Below the pieces are notes generated by a model. It saw nothing but the letters and a program-made list of their open reading frames with translations, had not been told where the DNA came from and made no database searches. Made by a program: the position numbers and the translations under genes. DNA of 64,000 nt. Source: Pararhodospirillum oryzae (GTDB taxonomy: Bacteria > Pseudomonadota > Alphaproteobacteria > Rhodospirillales > Rhodospirillaceae). The stretch covers positions 1 to 64,000 of the forward strand of contig NZ_BJZO01000002.1 in assembly GCF_007992075.1 (NCBI RefSeq). The letters run 5' to 3'. Each line of letters begins with the position of its first letter. Within the stretch, counting starts at the first letter, position 1. Shown in pieces: positions 36,819 to 44,120 of this stretch.

Positions 36819-38288
36819 ATGAACAATTCCAGCCCCGTCGTGGCGATTTCGTCCCCCCTCCCGCCGGTCCATGAACTCCGGCGCGGCGCGCTTGGCGTCG
36901 CCGCGATCACCTTCTTTGTCGTTTCCGCCGCCGCGCCCCTGACCGCGGTTGCCGGAGGAGCGCCGATCGCAATGCTTTTGGGCAATGGTCCAGGGCTGGC
37001 GGGGGCCTATGCCCTGGTGACCCTGGCGGTCCTGCTGTTTAGCGTCGGCTACACCGCGATGGCCCGAAACATCTCCAATTCCGGCGGGTTCTACGCCTTC
37101 ACCGTGCAGGGCTGCGGCGGGATTGCCGGCGGCGCGGCGGCCCTGCTCGCGCTGCTGGCCTACAATGCGATGCAGATCGGCATCTACGGCCTGTTCGGGG
37201 CCGCCACCTCGGCCTGGCTGCTGGCCGATTTCCAACTAACGGTGCCATGGTGGGTTTGTACCCTGGGGGCGGTGGGGGTGATCGCCGGGCTGGGCTACCG
37301 CAACGTGGATCTGTCGGCGCGGGTGCTCGGCTTGCTGGTGGCGGCCGAGTTTCTGGTGGTGCTGGTGCTTGATGTCGCGATCCTGCGCCATGGCGGCGAT
37401 GGCGGAATCAGCCTCGTCCCGTTTGCTCCGGCCCGCCTGACCGATGGCAGCCTGTCGATCGCGCTGCTGTTTTGTTTCGCAAGTTTCGTTGGCTTCGAGG
37501 CGTCAAGCATCTACAGCGAGGAAGCCAGCAATCCCCGGCGCACCATCCCGCGCGCCACCTATCTGTCGGTGATTCTGATCGGGGCGTTTTATACCTTCAC
37601 CACGTGGTGCATGGCGCTTGGCGCCGGTCCCGACAAGGTCACGGCCCTGCTGGCCGGGCTTGCCGACCCCAACACCTTCCTGTTCTCGCTGTCGGATCGC
37701 TATGTCGGTGGCGGCCTCAGCGGGGCCATGCGGATTTTATTCGTCACCAGCTTGTTCGCGGCCCTGCTGGCCTTTCACAACGCGGTGGCCCGCTACTTTT
37801 TCGCCCTTGGCCGGGAAAGGCTGCTGCCGCTCTGCCTGGGGCGGACCCATGACGACCACCAAAGCCCCCATTTTGGCTCGGCGGTGCAAAGCGTGCTGGC
37901 CCTGGTGATGGTCGTTTTGTTCGCTCTTGCCGGTCTTGATCCGGTTCTGGCGATGTTCTCCTGGCTGACCAACCTTGGTGCCCTGGCGGTAATGGCGCTC
38001 ATGGCCCTGACGTCGCTCTCCGTGGTGCTGTTTTTCCGCCGCAACCCCCGGCTTGAAACGGGCTGGCTGCGCATCCAGCTGGTGCCGGCGCTGGCCGGGG
38101 TCATTCTGGTGGTGATGACCGGGTTGGCCGTGGTCAACTTCGGCCTGTTGACCGGCGCCTCCTCGGCCCTGGCCCTGGCCCTGCCGGCCAGCCTGCTGGT
38201 GGCCGCCGGCGTTGGCGCGGTGATGGCCGCGCGGCTGCGTCGGGTTGCCCCCGCGTTCTACGCCGAGCTCGGATCCCATCGGGACTGA
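36819..38288 (+). CDS. APC-family amino acid/polyamine permease
   Basis: This 489 aa membrane transporter of the amino acid-polyamine-organocation superfamily has about twelve helices. The first helix region AAITFFVVSAAAPLTAVAGG and the following ISNSGGFYAFTVQG (the GGxY substrate loop) are typical, as is FVGFEASSIYSEEASNPRRTIPRA. It is likely to import the amine or amino acid handled by the PuuB-like oxidase. It is divergent from the AraC regulator, with a 241-bp shared promoter region. A hairpin followed by TTTT lies 30 bp after the stop. Confidence 0.92.
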   Translation: MNNSSPVVAISSPLPPVHELRRGALGVAAITFFVVSAAAPLTAVAGGAPIAMLLGNGPGLAGAYALVTLAVLLFSVGYTAMARNISNSGGFYAFTVQGCGGIAGGAAALLALLAYNAMQIGIYGLFGAATSAWLLADFQLTVPWWVCTLGAVGVIAGLGYRNVDLSARVLGLLVAAEFLVVLVLDVAILRHGGDGGISLVPFAPARLTDGSLSIALLFCFASFVGFEASSIYSEEASNPRRTIPRATYLSVILIGAFYTFTTWCMALGAGPDKVTALLAGLADPNTFLFSLSDRYVGGGLSGAMRILFVTSLFAALLAFHNAVARYFFALGRERLLPLCLGRTHDDHQSPHFGSAVQSVLALVMVVLFALAGLDPVLAMFSWLTNLGALAVMALMALTSLSVVLFFRRNPRLETGWLRIQLVPALAGVILVVMTGLAVVNFGLLTGASSALALALPASLLVAAGVGAVMAARLRRVAPAFYAELGSHRD

Positions 38289-38319
38289 CATCGCGACAGC
38301 AATGAGACCTCATGGCGAC

Positions 38320-38356
38320 GGCCCCGGCTCAACCGCGCCGGGGCCGCTCGCGTTTT
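38320..38356 (+). terminator. Terminator of the APC permease gene
   Basis: GGCCCCGGC (38320-38328) pairs perfectly with GCCGGGGCC (38337-38345), and the plus strand continues GCTCGCGTTTTC. It is a good rho-independent terminator candidate for the permease transcript. Confidence 0.65.
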
Positions 38357-38427
38357 CATCGGGTCGGGCGCCATGGCCACGCCCCCCGTCCGAGCCCAGC
38401 GTGCCGTGGGCGGGCGACCCGGAGGGA

Positions 38428-38528
38428 GAGTTTGTCAGGGAAAAGTGGACATCGCTTTTTCCGAAAAGACAAACTCAAACAAATGGATACAGTGTCTGCC
38501 CGCTTCTGTCTGAAGCTGACGGACCCTA
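38428..38528 (-). repeat. Repeat B, copy 1, starting at the phoH stop codon
   Basis: Read in the sense of phoH, the repeat starts with the TAG stop and GGGTCCGTCAG, runs about 100 bp and ends in a hairpin: GAGTTTGTC / GACAAACTC outer arms with an inner A-rich/T-rich stem. It aligns without gaps to 52388-52488 (about 77% identical by eye). Confidence 0.8.
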
Positions 38529-39269
38529 CAGGAGTTGCAGCATGCAGGCCACCAGGGGGTGGCGGACCACGTCGTGCTCGCTCAGGCGGACAATGCCGAT
38601 TTCGTCGATCACCTCCAGGCGCGAGGCGGTTTCGGCCAGGCCGGAAAGGCCGGGCAGCAGGTCGGTCTGGTCGGGATCGCCGGTCAGCACCATGCGCGAA
38701 TGCCAGCCCAGGCGGGTGAGCAGCATCTTGATCTGGCCATAGGTGCAGTTCTGGGCTTCGTCGATGACCACGAAGCTGTTGTTGAGGGTGCGCCCGCGCA
38801 TGTAGGCAATGGGGGCGATTTCAATGGTGCCATCGGCGAGCAGGGCGCGCAGGCGCTTGCCGCCCAGGCGATCGGCAAGCGCATCGTAGAGCGGGCGCAA
38901 ATAAGGCTGGAGCTTGTCTTCCAAGGTGCCGGGCAGGAAGCCCAGGCTTTCCCCGGCCTCGACGGCGGGGCGCGAGAGGACCAGGCGGTCAACCACCCCG
39001 TCTTCCAGGGCTTCCACCGCCCGGGCGATGGCAAGGTAGGTCTTGCCGGTTCCCGCCGGTCCCAGGGCCAGGGTCAGGGGGTGGGTGGTCATGGCGTCGA
39101 GCAGGCGACGCTGGGCGTCGTTGTAGGGGCGAACCGTGCGGCGGTAGCTTTGCTCCCGGCGTTCTTCAAGAGGGTCCCAAGAGCCGCCAATGGTGTGGAC
39201 GGCGGCCGGGGTGTCGGATCGGTCGGCTTCGGGGCGCGGGGAGGGAACGGCACGACAGCGCTTGCCCAT
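38526..39269 (-). CDS. phoH: PhoH-like ATPase
   Basis: This 247 aa protein is a PhoH-type P-loop ATPase of the single-domain group; relatives include RNA-associated proteins induced by phosphate limitation or stress. Walker A is ALGPAGTGKT and Walker B is FVVIDEAQN; GDPDQTDLLPG is a sensor-like motif shared with helicases. The start at 39269 (MGKRCRAV) has AGAGG upstream. The TAG stop codon is the first element of repeat B. A strong hairpin with a poly-T tail on the minus strand lies 44-76 bp before the start codon, in the mRNA leader. Confidence 0.92.
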   Translation of the reverse strand: MGKRCRAVPSPRPEADRSDTPAAVHTIGGSWDPLEERREQSYRRTVRPYNDAQRRLLDAMTTHPLTLALGPAGTGKTYLAIARAVEALEDGVVDRLVLSRPAVEAGESLGFLPGTLEDKLQPYLRPLYDALADRLGGKRLRALLADGTIEIAPIAYMRGRTLNNSFVVIDEAQNCTYGQIKMLLTRLGWHSRMVLTGDPDQTDLLPGLSGLAETASRLEVIDEIGIVRLSEHDVVRHPLVACMLQLL

Positions 39270-39316
39270 GGCGGCCTCTTTGGATGGGAGTGGAGCGAAA
39301 GGGGGCAACCGGCGCG

Positions 39317-39344
39317 AAAAAAAACCTTCCCCCGGGGGGGAAGG
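39317..39344 (-). terminator. Strong intrinsic terminator in the phoH upstream leader
   Basis: On the minus strand CCTTCCCCC and GGGGGAAGG form a perfect nine-base-pair hairpin followed by eight T residues. It points toward phoH and lies upstream of its start. It must end either a short leader (attenuation) or a separate small RNA made from 39345-39700. Confidence 0.8.
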
Positions 39345-39720
39345 CGGCATCGGAAAGGGAAATGGGGGGCGGCATGTCCAGCGATGCCCGAGCCGGTGGC
39401 GTTTGCATGCGCACTGGCCCCTCTCCCTTGCGCGCGTTGCTCTCCGGGAGAGAACCTTACCAGAAACAGGTCCCTGATCACGCCATATTTATGCGACGCC
39501 TTTGTGAAGGGCACATCATAATGGGTCCACAGTCCTCGATGGGCGTGGTTTGCTTGACTTATTCACTTTTTAGGATGCCTACTTATTGCCCCATTTCATC
39601 CATTATCTGCACGCCCCCTGTTCACTGTGCCCAACTCGCTGTAAATTAGATCGACATCGCATCCGTTTTCCAGCGGGAACGGGTTCGGTGTCGCGGCACT
39701 AGACAGAGGGAACCTGCGCC
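39345..39720. other. Divergent phoH-glgX intergenic region, possible leader or small RNA
   Basis: This region is AT-richer than average between about 39480 and 39660 and must contain the promoters of glgX (plus) and phoH (minus). TTGACT at 39555 could be part of a plus-strand promoter. On the minus strand the 300 bp before the terminator contain GC-rich complementary segments (CTCTCCC and GGGAGAG at 39421-39452) able to fold. I could not match it to a known riboswitch or small RNA. Confidence 0.45.
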
Positions 39721-41892
39721 ATGTCTCTAACCCGCCCCCGGGTATGGCCGGGCCGCCCCTATCCCCTTGGTGCGACCTGGGACGGGCGAGGGGTCAACTT
39801 CGCCTTGTTTTCAGAGAACGCCGAAAAGGTAGAGTTGTGCCTGTTCGAAGGCGACGGCGGCCGGGAAACGGCTCGGGTCGCCCTGCCCGAATACACGCAT
39901 GAAATCTGGCACGGCTATCTGCCCGACGCGCGGCCGGGCCAACGCTACGGCTACCGCGTCCATGGTCCCTACGCGCCGGACCTGGGGCACCGCTTCAACG
40001 CCAATAAACTGGTGCTTGATCCGTATGCCAAGGCCTGGGGGGGGCAGCTGGAATGGACCGATGCCCATTTTGGCTACCGTCTGGGCGCGGCGGCCGAGGA
40101 TCTGACTTTTGACACGCGCGACAACGCTCCCTACATGCCCAAGTGCGTGGTGATGGACACGGCCTTCACCTGGGGGGAGGAGCGTAAACCCCGTGTGCCC
40201 TGGCACGAGATGATTTTGTACGAACTGCACGTCAAGGGCTATACCATCCGCCATCCCGACGTGCCCCGACCCCATCGCGGCACCTTCGCCGGCATGGCCG
40301 ACCAGGCCGTGGTCGGCTACCTGAAAAGCCTGGGAATCACCTCGATCGAGCTGCTGCCGGTGCATGCCTTCGTCCACGATCGCCACCTGGTGCGCAAGGG
40401 ACTGAGTAATTATTGGGGTTACAACAGTCTTGGGTTCTTCGCGCCCCATTCCGAATACCTGTCCAGTGGCAAGCTGGGCGAATTCAAGACATTCGTTCAG
40501 GTCATGCATGATGCGGGTATTGAGGTGATCCTGGACGTGGTTTACAACCACACCGCCGAAGGCAATCATCTGGGCCCCACCTTGAGCTTCAAGGGCATCG
40601 ACAACGCCAGTTATTACCGCCTGGTTCCCGGGCGCGAGCGCTATTATCAAGACAGCACCGGGTGCGGCAACACCTTGAACATGCGCCATCCCCGGGTCTT
40701 GCAACTGGTCATGGATTCGCTGCGCTACTGGGTCGAGGATATGCGCGTGGATGGGTTCCGGTTCGATCTGGCGACAACACTGGCGCGCGACAAAGGAGCC
40801 TTCGATCCCCATGCGGGCTTCATCGAAGCCGTGCGCCAGGATCCGGTGCTCTCCACCGTCAAGCTGATTGCCGAGCCCTGGGACGTGGGCGACGGCGGTT
40901 ATCGCCTGGGGGGATTCCCGCCCGGGTTCGCCGAATGGAACGATCGGTATCGAGATACCGTGCGGCGTTTCTGGAAGGGTGATCGCGGTCAGGTGGCCGA
41001 GCTGGCAACGCGCCTGACCGGCTCGTCGGACCTGTTCGACAAACGCGGCCGCTGCCCGTGGGCCAGCATCAACTTCGTGACCGCCCACGACGGGTTTACC
41101 CTGGCCGACCTGGTGACCTACAACCACAAGCACAACCAGGCCAACGGCGAGGACGGCCGCGACGGCACCGACAACAACCATTCCTGGAATCACGGCGAGG
41201 AAGGCCCCTCGGTCGATCCCGAGATCCAGGAACTGCGCTTGCGGCAGATGCGTAATTTCCTGGCGACCTTGCTGCTTTCGCAAGGGGTGCCCATGTTGGT
41301 CGCGGGCGACGAATTCGGACGCTCGCAAAAGGGCAACAATAATCCCTATTGCCAGGACAATGAAATTTCGTGGATCAACTGGGGGGCCCTGGGACCCAAG
41401 GGTCGCCAGATGATCCGGCTGGTTCGGTGGCTGGTGCGCCTGCGCAAGCATCACCGGGTTTTCCATCGCAACCGCTTTTTCCACGGGGTGACCTTGCGCG
41501 GGACGGACATCAAGGATCTGACCTGGCTTGATGCCCAGGGCCGCGAGCGCTTGAAGCCCGAGCACTGGGCCGATCCCGAGGACCGTTTCCTGGCCTTTCT
41601 CATCCGGGGCGAGGCGGGCGACTATTTCGTGACCGAGATGGGCCAGCCCGAGCCCGACTACAGTTTCCTGGTCGCGTTCAACGCCCATCCGCGCGCGGTG
41701 GACATGATCTTGCCGCCGCTGGGATCGGGCACGTCCTGGTCCTTGTTGCTCGATACGGCGCGTCCGGGGGTTGAGCGCATCGCGGCCCCCCTGGATGGGC
41801 ACGCCTACGCGGTGGAAGCAAGGTCCCTTGCCATTTTCCGCCGGGATCCGGGTCCCCACCACGGGGATGACGAAAACAGGCCCTGGGGCTAA
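39721..41892 (+). CDS. glgX: Glycogen debranching enzyme GlgX
   Basis: GlgX hydrolyses alpha-1,6 branch points of phosphorylase-limit glycogen. The 723 aa protein starts with a carbohydrate-binding module 48 (YPLGATWDGRGVNFALFS) and continues with a GH13 barrel. The catalytic residues are in VDGFRFDLA (nucleophile Asp), KLIAEPWD (acid Glu) and FVTAHDGFTL (HD). The motif GNNNPYCQDNEISWINW is diagnostic of the GlgX/isoamylase group. AGAGGGAA precedes the ATG. It is followed after 23 bp by malQ and then mscS, one likely transcript. Confidence 0.97.
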   Translation: MSLTRPRVWPGRPYPLGATWDGRGVNFALFSENAEKVELCLFEGDGGRETARVALPEYTHEIWHGYLPDARPGQRYGYRVHGPYAPDLGHRFNANKLVLDPYAKAWGGQLEWTDAHFGYRLGAAAEDLTFDTRDNAPYMPKCVVMDTAFTWGEERKPRVPWHEMILYELHVKGYTIRHPDVPRPHRGTFAGMADQAVVGYLKSLGITSIELLPVHAFVHDRHLVRKGLSNYWGYNSLGFFAPHSEYLSSGKLGEFKTFVQVMHDAGIEVILDVVYNHTAEGNHLGPTLSFKGIDNASYYRLVPGRERYYQDSTGCGNTLNMRHPRVLQLVMDSLRYWVEDMRVDGFRFDLATTLARDKGAFDPHAGFIEAVRQDPVLSTVKLIAEPWDVGDGGYRLGGFPPGFAEWNDRYRDTVRRFWKGDRGQVAELATRLTGSSDLFDKRGRCPWASINFVTAHDGFTLADLVTYNHKHNQANGEDGRDGTDNNHSWNHGEEGPSVDPEIQELRLRQMRNFLATLLLSQGVPMLVAGDEFGRSQKGNNNPYCQDNEISWINWGALGPKGRQMIRLVRWLVRLRKHHRVFHRNRFFHGVTLRGTDIKDLTWLDAQGRERLKPEHWADPEDRFLAFLIRGEAGDYFVTEMGQPEPDYSFLVAFNAHPRAVDMILPPLGSGTSWSLLLDTARPGVERIAAPLDGHAYAVEARSLAIFRRDPGPHHGDDENRPWG

Positions 41893-41915
41893 TTCATACG
41901 GGAAAGACGACGCTG

Positions 41916-44120
41916 ATGTCTGACGACTCCTCGGGCGCTTTGCGCCGTCTGGCCGAGCGGGCCGGCCTGCTGGACCGCTATTATGATGCGTTGGGGGCGT
42001 ACATCGAGGTGCCCGACCGCGCGCTGGTGGCGACCTTGGCCGCCCTGGGCTGGCCCTTGCACGACGCCACCGAGGCCGAACGGATTTTGTCCGATTGGAA
42101 AATCCCCGGCCCCGTGCCATTGCTACCACCGGTTGTTGTTCATCGCCGCGCCAGGATCGGCGAGTCCGAAGCCCCGCTTTCGGTTCCCGTGGCCTGGCCG
42201 CGTGGAGCAGGGCCGGGGCGCTGGACCGTGATCTGGGAGAACGGGTGCGACCTGCCCCCGGCCGAAGGGCTGTTCGACCCCACCACGCTGCCGATGGGCG
42301 AGGAGGGCGCGGACGGGGCCCGTCTTCTGCGACGCCTTGATCTCCCGATCGCAACACCTCCACTTGGATACCACAGGTTGCGGGTGGAAGGCTTTTCCGT
42401 TCCCCCCCACGAGATCACCCTGATCGTCGCGCCGGCGCGCTGCTGGCTGCCCAAGGCGGCCGACGGCGAGGATTCGTTGCGCCTTTGGGGGGTAACCTGT
42501 CAGGTTCACGGCCTGCGCGGGCGCGCCGACTGGGGCATGGGCGATTTCGGCACCCTTGCTGCCCTGACCCGACTGGTCGGGCGCCATGGCGGCGACGTGA
42601 TCGGCATTAATCCGGTGCACGCCCTGTTCCCCACCCGTCCCTTGCACGCCAGCCCCTATTCGCCCAACTCAAGGCTGTTCTTGAATCCCCTTTACATCGC
42701 GATCAACGATCTGCCCGAGCTGGCGCATGATCCGGTCCTCGCGCCCGACGAAGGGGAACTCGCGGCCTTGCGCGCCGGCGATCTGATCGATAACGCCGCC
42801 GTGGGGCCCCGCAAGATGCGAGCCCTGGAAGAAGCGTTCTCGGTGTTCGAGCAGGTGCACCGGGCGTCCCGCTCGCCCCGGGCCGAGGCCTTCGCCCAGT
42901 TCGTGGCCGAGGGCGGCTTCTTGCTGGAACGCTTTGCCGTGTTCCAGGTCCTGGCCGAACTGTTCGCCTCACGGGGCTGTTCGTGGCGCGACTGGCCGGC
43001 GGAATACCAAGATCCGGCCTCGGGCGCGGTGGCGGCGATCACCGAATCCCACCGCCGTCGGGTTGACTTCCATTCGTGGTGTCAGTTCGAGGCGGACCGG
43101 CAGCTTGAGGCGGTGGCCGAGGCGGCCCGGCGCTCCGGGCAGCGCCTGGGGCTTTATCGCGACCTTGCCCTGGGCTCGGATCCCACGGGGGCCGATTCCT
43201 GGATGCTGGGCGATCTGCTGGTGGCGGGTCTTGCCGTGGGCGCGCCTCCCGATCCGTGGAACGCGGCCGGGCAGAACTGGGGCTTTTCGCCGTTCCACCC
43301 CGAACGGATGCGCGCCGCCGGCTACGAGCCCTTCGCGCGCATGATCCGGGCCAACATGCGCCACGCCGGGGTTTTGCGCATGGACCATGTCCTGGGCCTG
43401 ATGCGCCTGTTTTGCATTCCCCGGGGCATGGAGGGGCGCGAGGGTGTGTATGTCCGCCAGCCGTTCGAGGATCTGCTGGCGGTGCTGGCCCTGGAAAGCC
43501 ATCGCGCCCGCTGCCTTGTGATCGGCGAGGACCTGGGCACGGTGCCCGACGGTTTCCGCGACCGCATGGTCGAGGCGGGCATCCTGTCGTGCCGCCTTTT
43601 CTATTTCGAGCGGCGCGAGGGCCGGGCCCTGGTTCCGCCCGCCGACTATCCAAGACTGGCCGCCGTCTCGGCGACCACGCATGATCTGCCCACCTTGCAT
43701 GGCTTCTGGGCCGGGCGGGACCTGGCCTGGAAGCACGACCTGGGTCTGTTCCCCACCCCCGGGATTCGTGACATGGAAAGCATGGAGCGGCACAACGACC
43801 GCCCCTTGATTCGCGATACCCTGGCCGCGGCCGGGTGCCCGCTCGCCCCCAGCGAGGGGTTCGAACCGCCGGCCAACCTGGTGCCGGCCGTGTCGGAGTG
43901 GCTCGCGCGCACCCCGAGCCTGCTGGTCACCGTCCAGATGGAGGATATCCTGGAAGAACGTGAGCAAGCCAACCTGCCCGGAACCATCGATCAGCATCCC
44001 AACTGGCGCCGCCGGCTCGGGCTCTGCGTGGAGGATCTGGACAATGACGGCCGCCTGGAAGACATCGCCCGCCTGATGGCGGCAAACGGTCGGGGCACCC
44101 AGGGGAACGGCGCATCATGA
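41916..44120 (+). CDS. malQ: 4-alpha-glucanotransferase MalQ
   Basis: MalQ (amylomaltase, GH77) transfers glucan segments between maltooligosaccharides, recycling the short chains released by GlgX. The 734 aa protein has a long N-terminal domain (MalQ-specific, about 60-170) before the barrel. Family motifs include LRGRADWGMGDFGTL, LRMDHVLGLMRLF (nucleophile Asp), VIGEDLGTVP (Glu) and TTHDLPTLHGFW (Asp). Its TGA overlaps the ATG of the mechanosensitive channel gene. Confidence 0.96.
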   Translation: MSDDSSGALRRLAERAGLLDRYYDALGAYIEVPDRALVATLAALGWPLHDATEAERILSDWKIPGPVPLLPPVVVHRRARIGESEAPLSVPVAWPRGAGPGRWTVIWENGCDLPPAEGLFDPTTLPMGEEGADGARLLRRLDLPIATPPLGYHRLRVEGFSVPPHEITLIVAPARCWLPKAADGEDSLRLWGVTCQVHGLRGRADWGMGDFGTLAALTRLVGRHGGDVIGINPVHALFPTRPLHASPYSPNSRLFLNPLYIAINDLPELAHDPVLAPDEGELAALRAGDLIDNAAVGPRKMRALEEAFSVFEQVHRASRSPRAEAFAQFVAEGGFLLERFAVFQVLAELFASRGCSWRDWPAEYQDPASGAVAAITESHRRRVDFHSWCQFEADRQLEAVAEAARRSGQRLGLYRDLALGSDPTGADSWMLGDLLVAGLAVGAPPDPWNAAGQNWGFSPFHPERMRAAGYEPFARMIRANMRHAGVLRMDHVLGLMRLFCIPRGMEGREGVYVRQPFEDLLAVLALESHRARCLVIGEDLGTVPDGFRDRMVEAGILSCRLFYFERREGRALVPPADYPRLAAVSATTHDLPTLHGFWAGRDLAWKHDLGLFPTPGIRDMESMERHNDRPLIRDTLAAAGCPLAPSEGFEPPANLVPAVSEWLARTPSLLVTVQMEDILEEREQANLPGTIDQHPNWRRRLGLCVEDLDNDGRLEDIARLMAANGRGTQGNGAS

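Noticed and set aside
39345-39660. Riboswitch-like segments (GGAGAG, GCCACCGG) on the minus strand upstream of phoH
   Set aside because: They recall glycine or cobalamin elements, but the conserved order and pairing could not be found; a covariance search would decide.
39811-42363. 850-codon open frame opposite glgX and the start of malQ
   Set aside because: GlgX and MalQ on the plus strand are full-length and have all catalytic motifs; the antisense frame has no recognisable domain and shows third-position bias artefacts.
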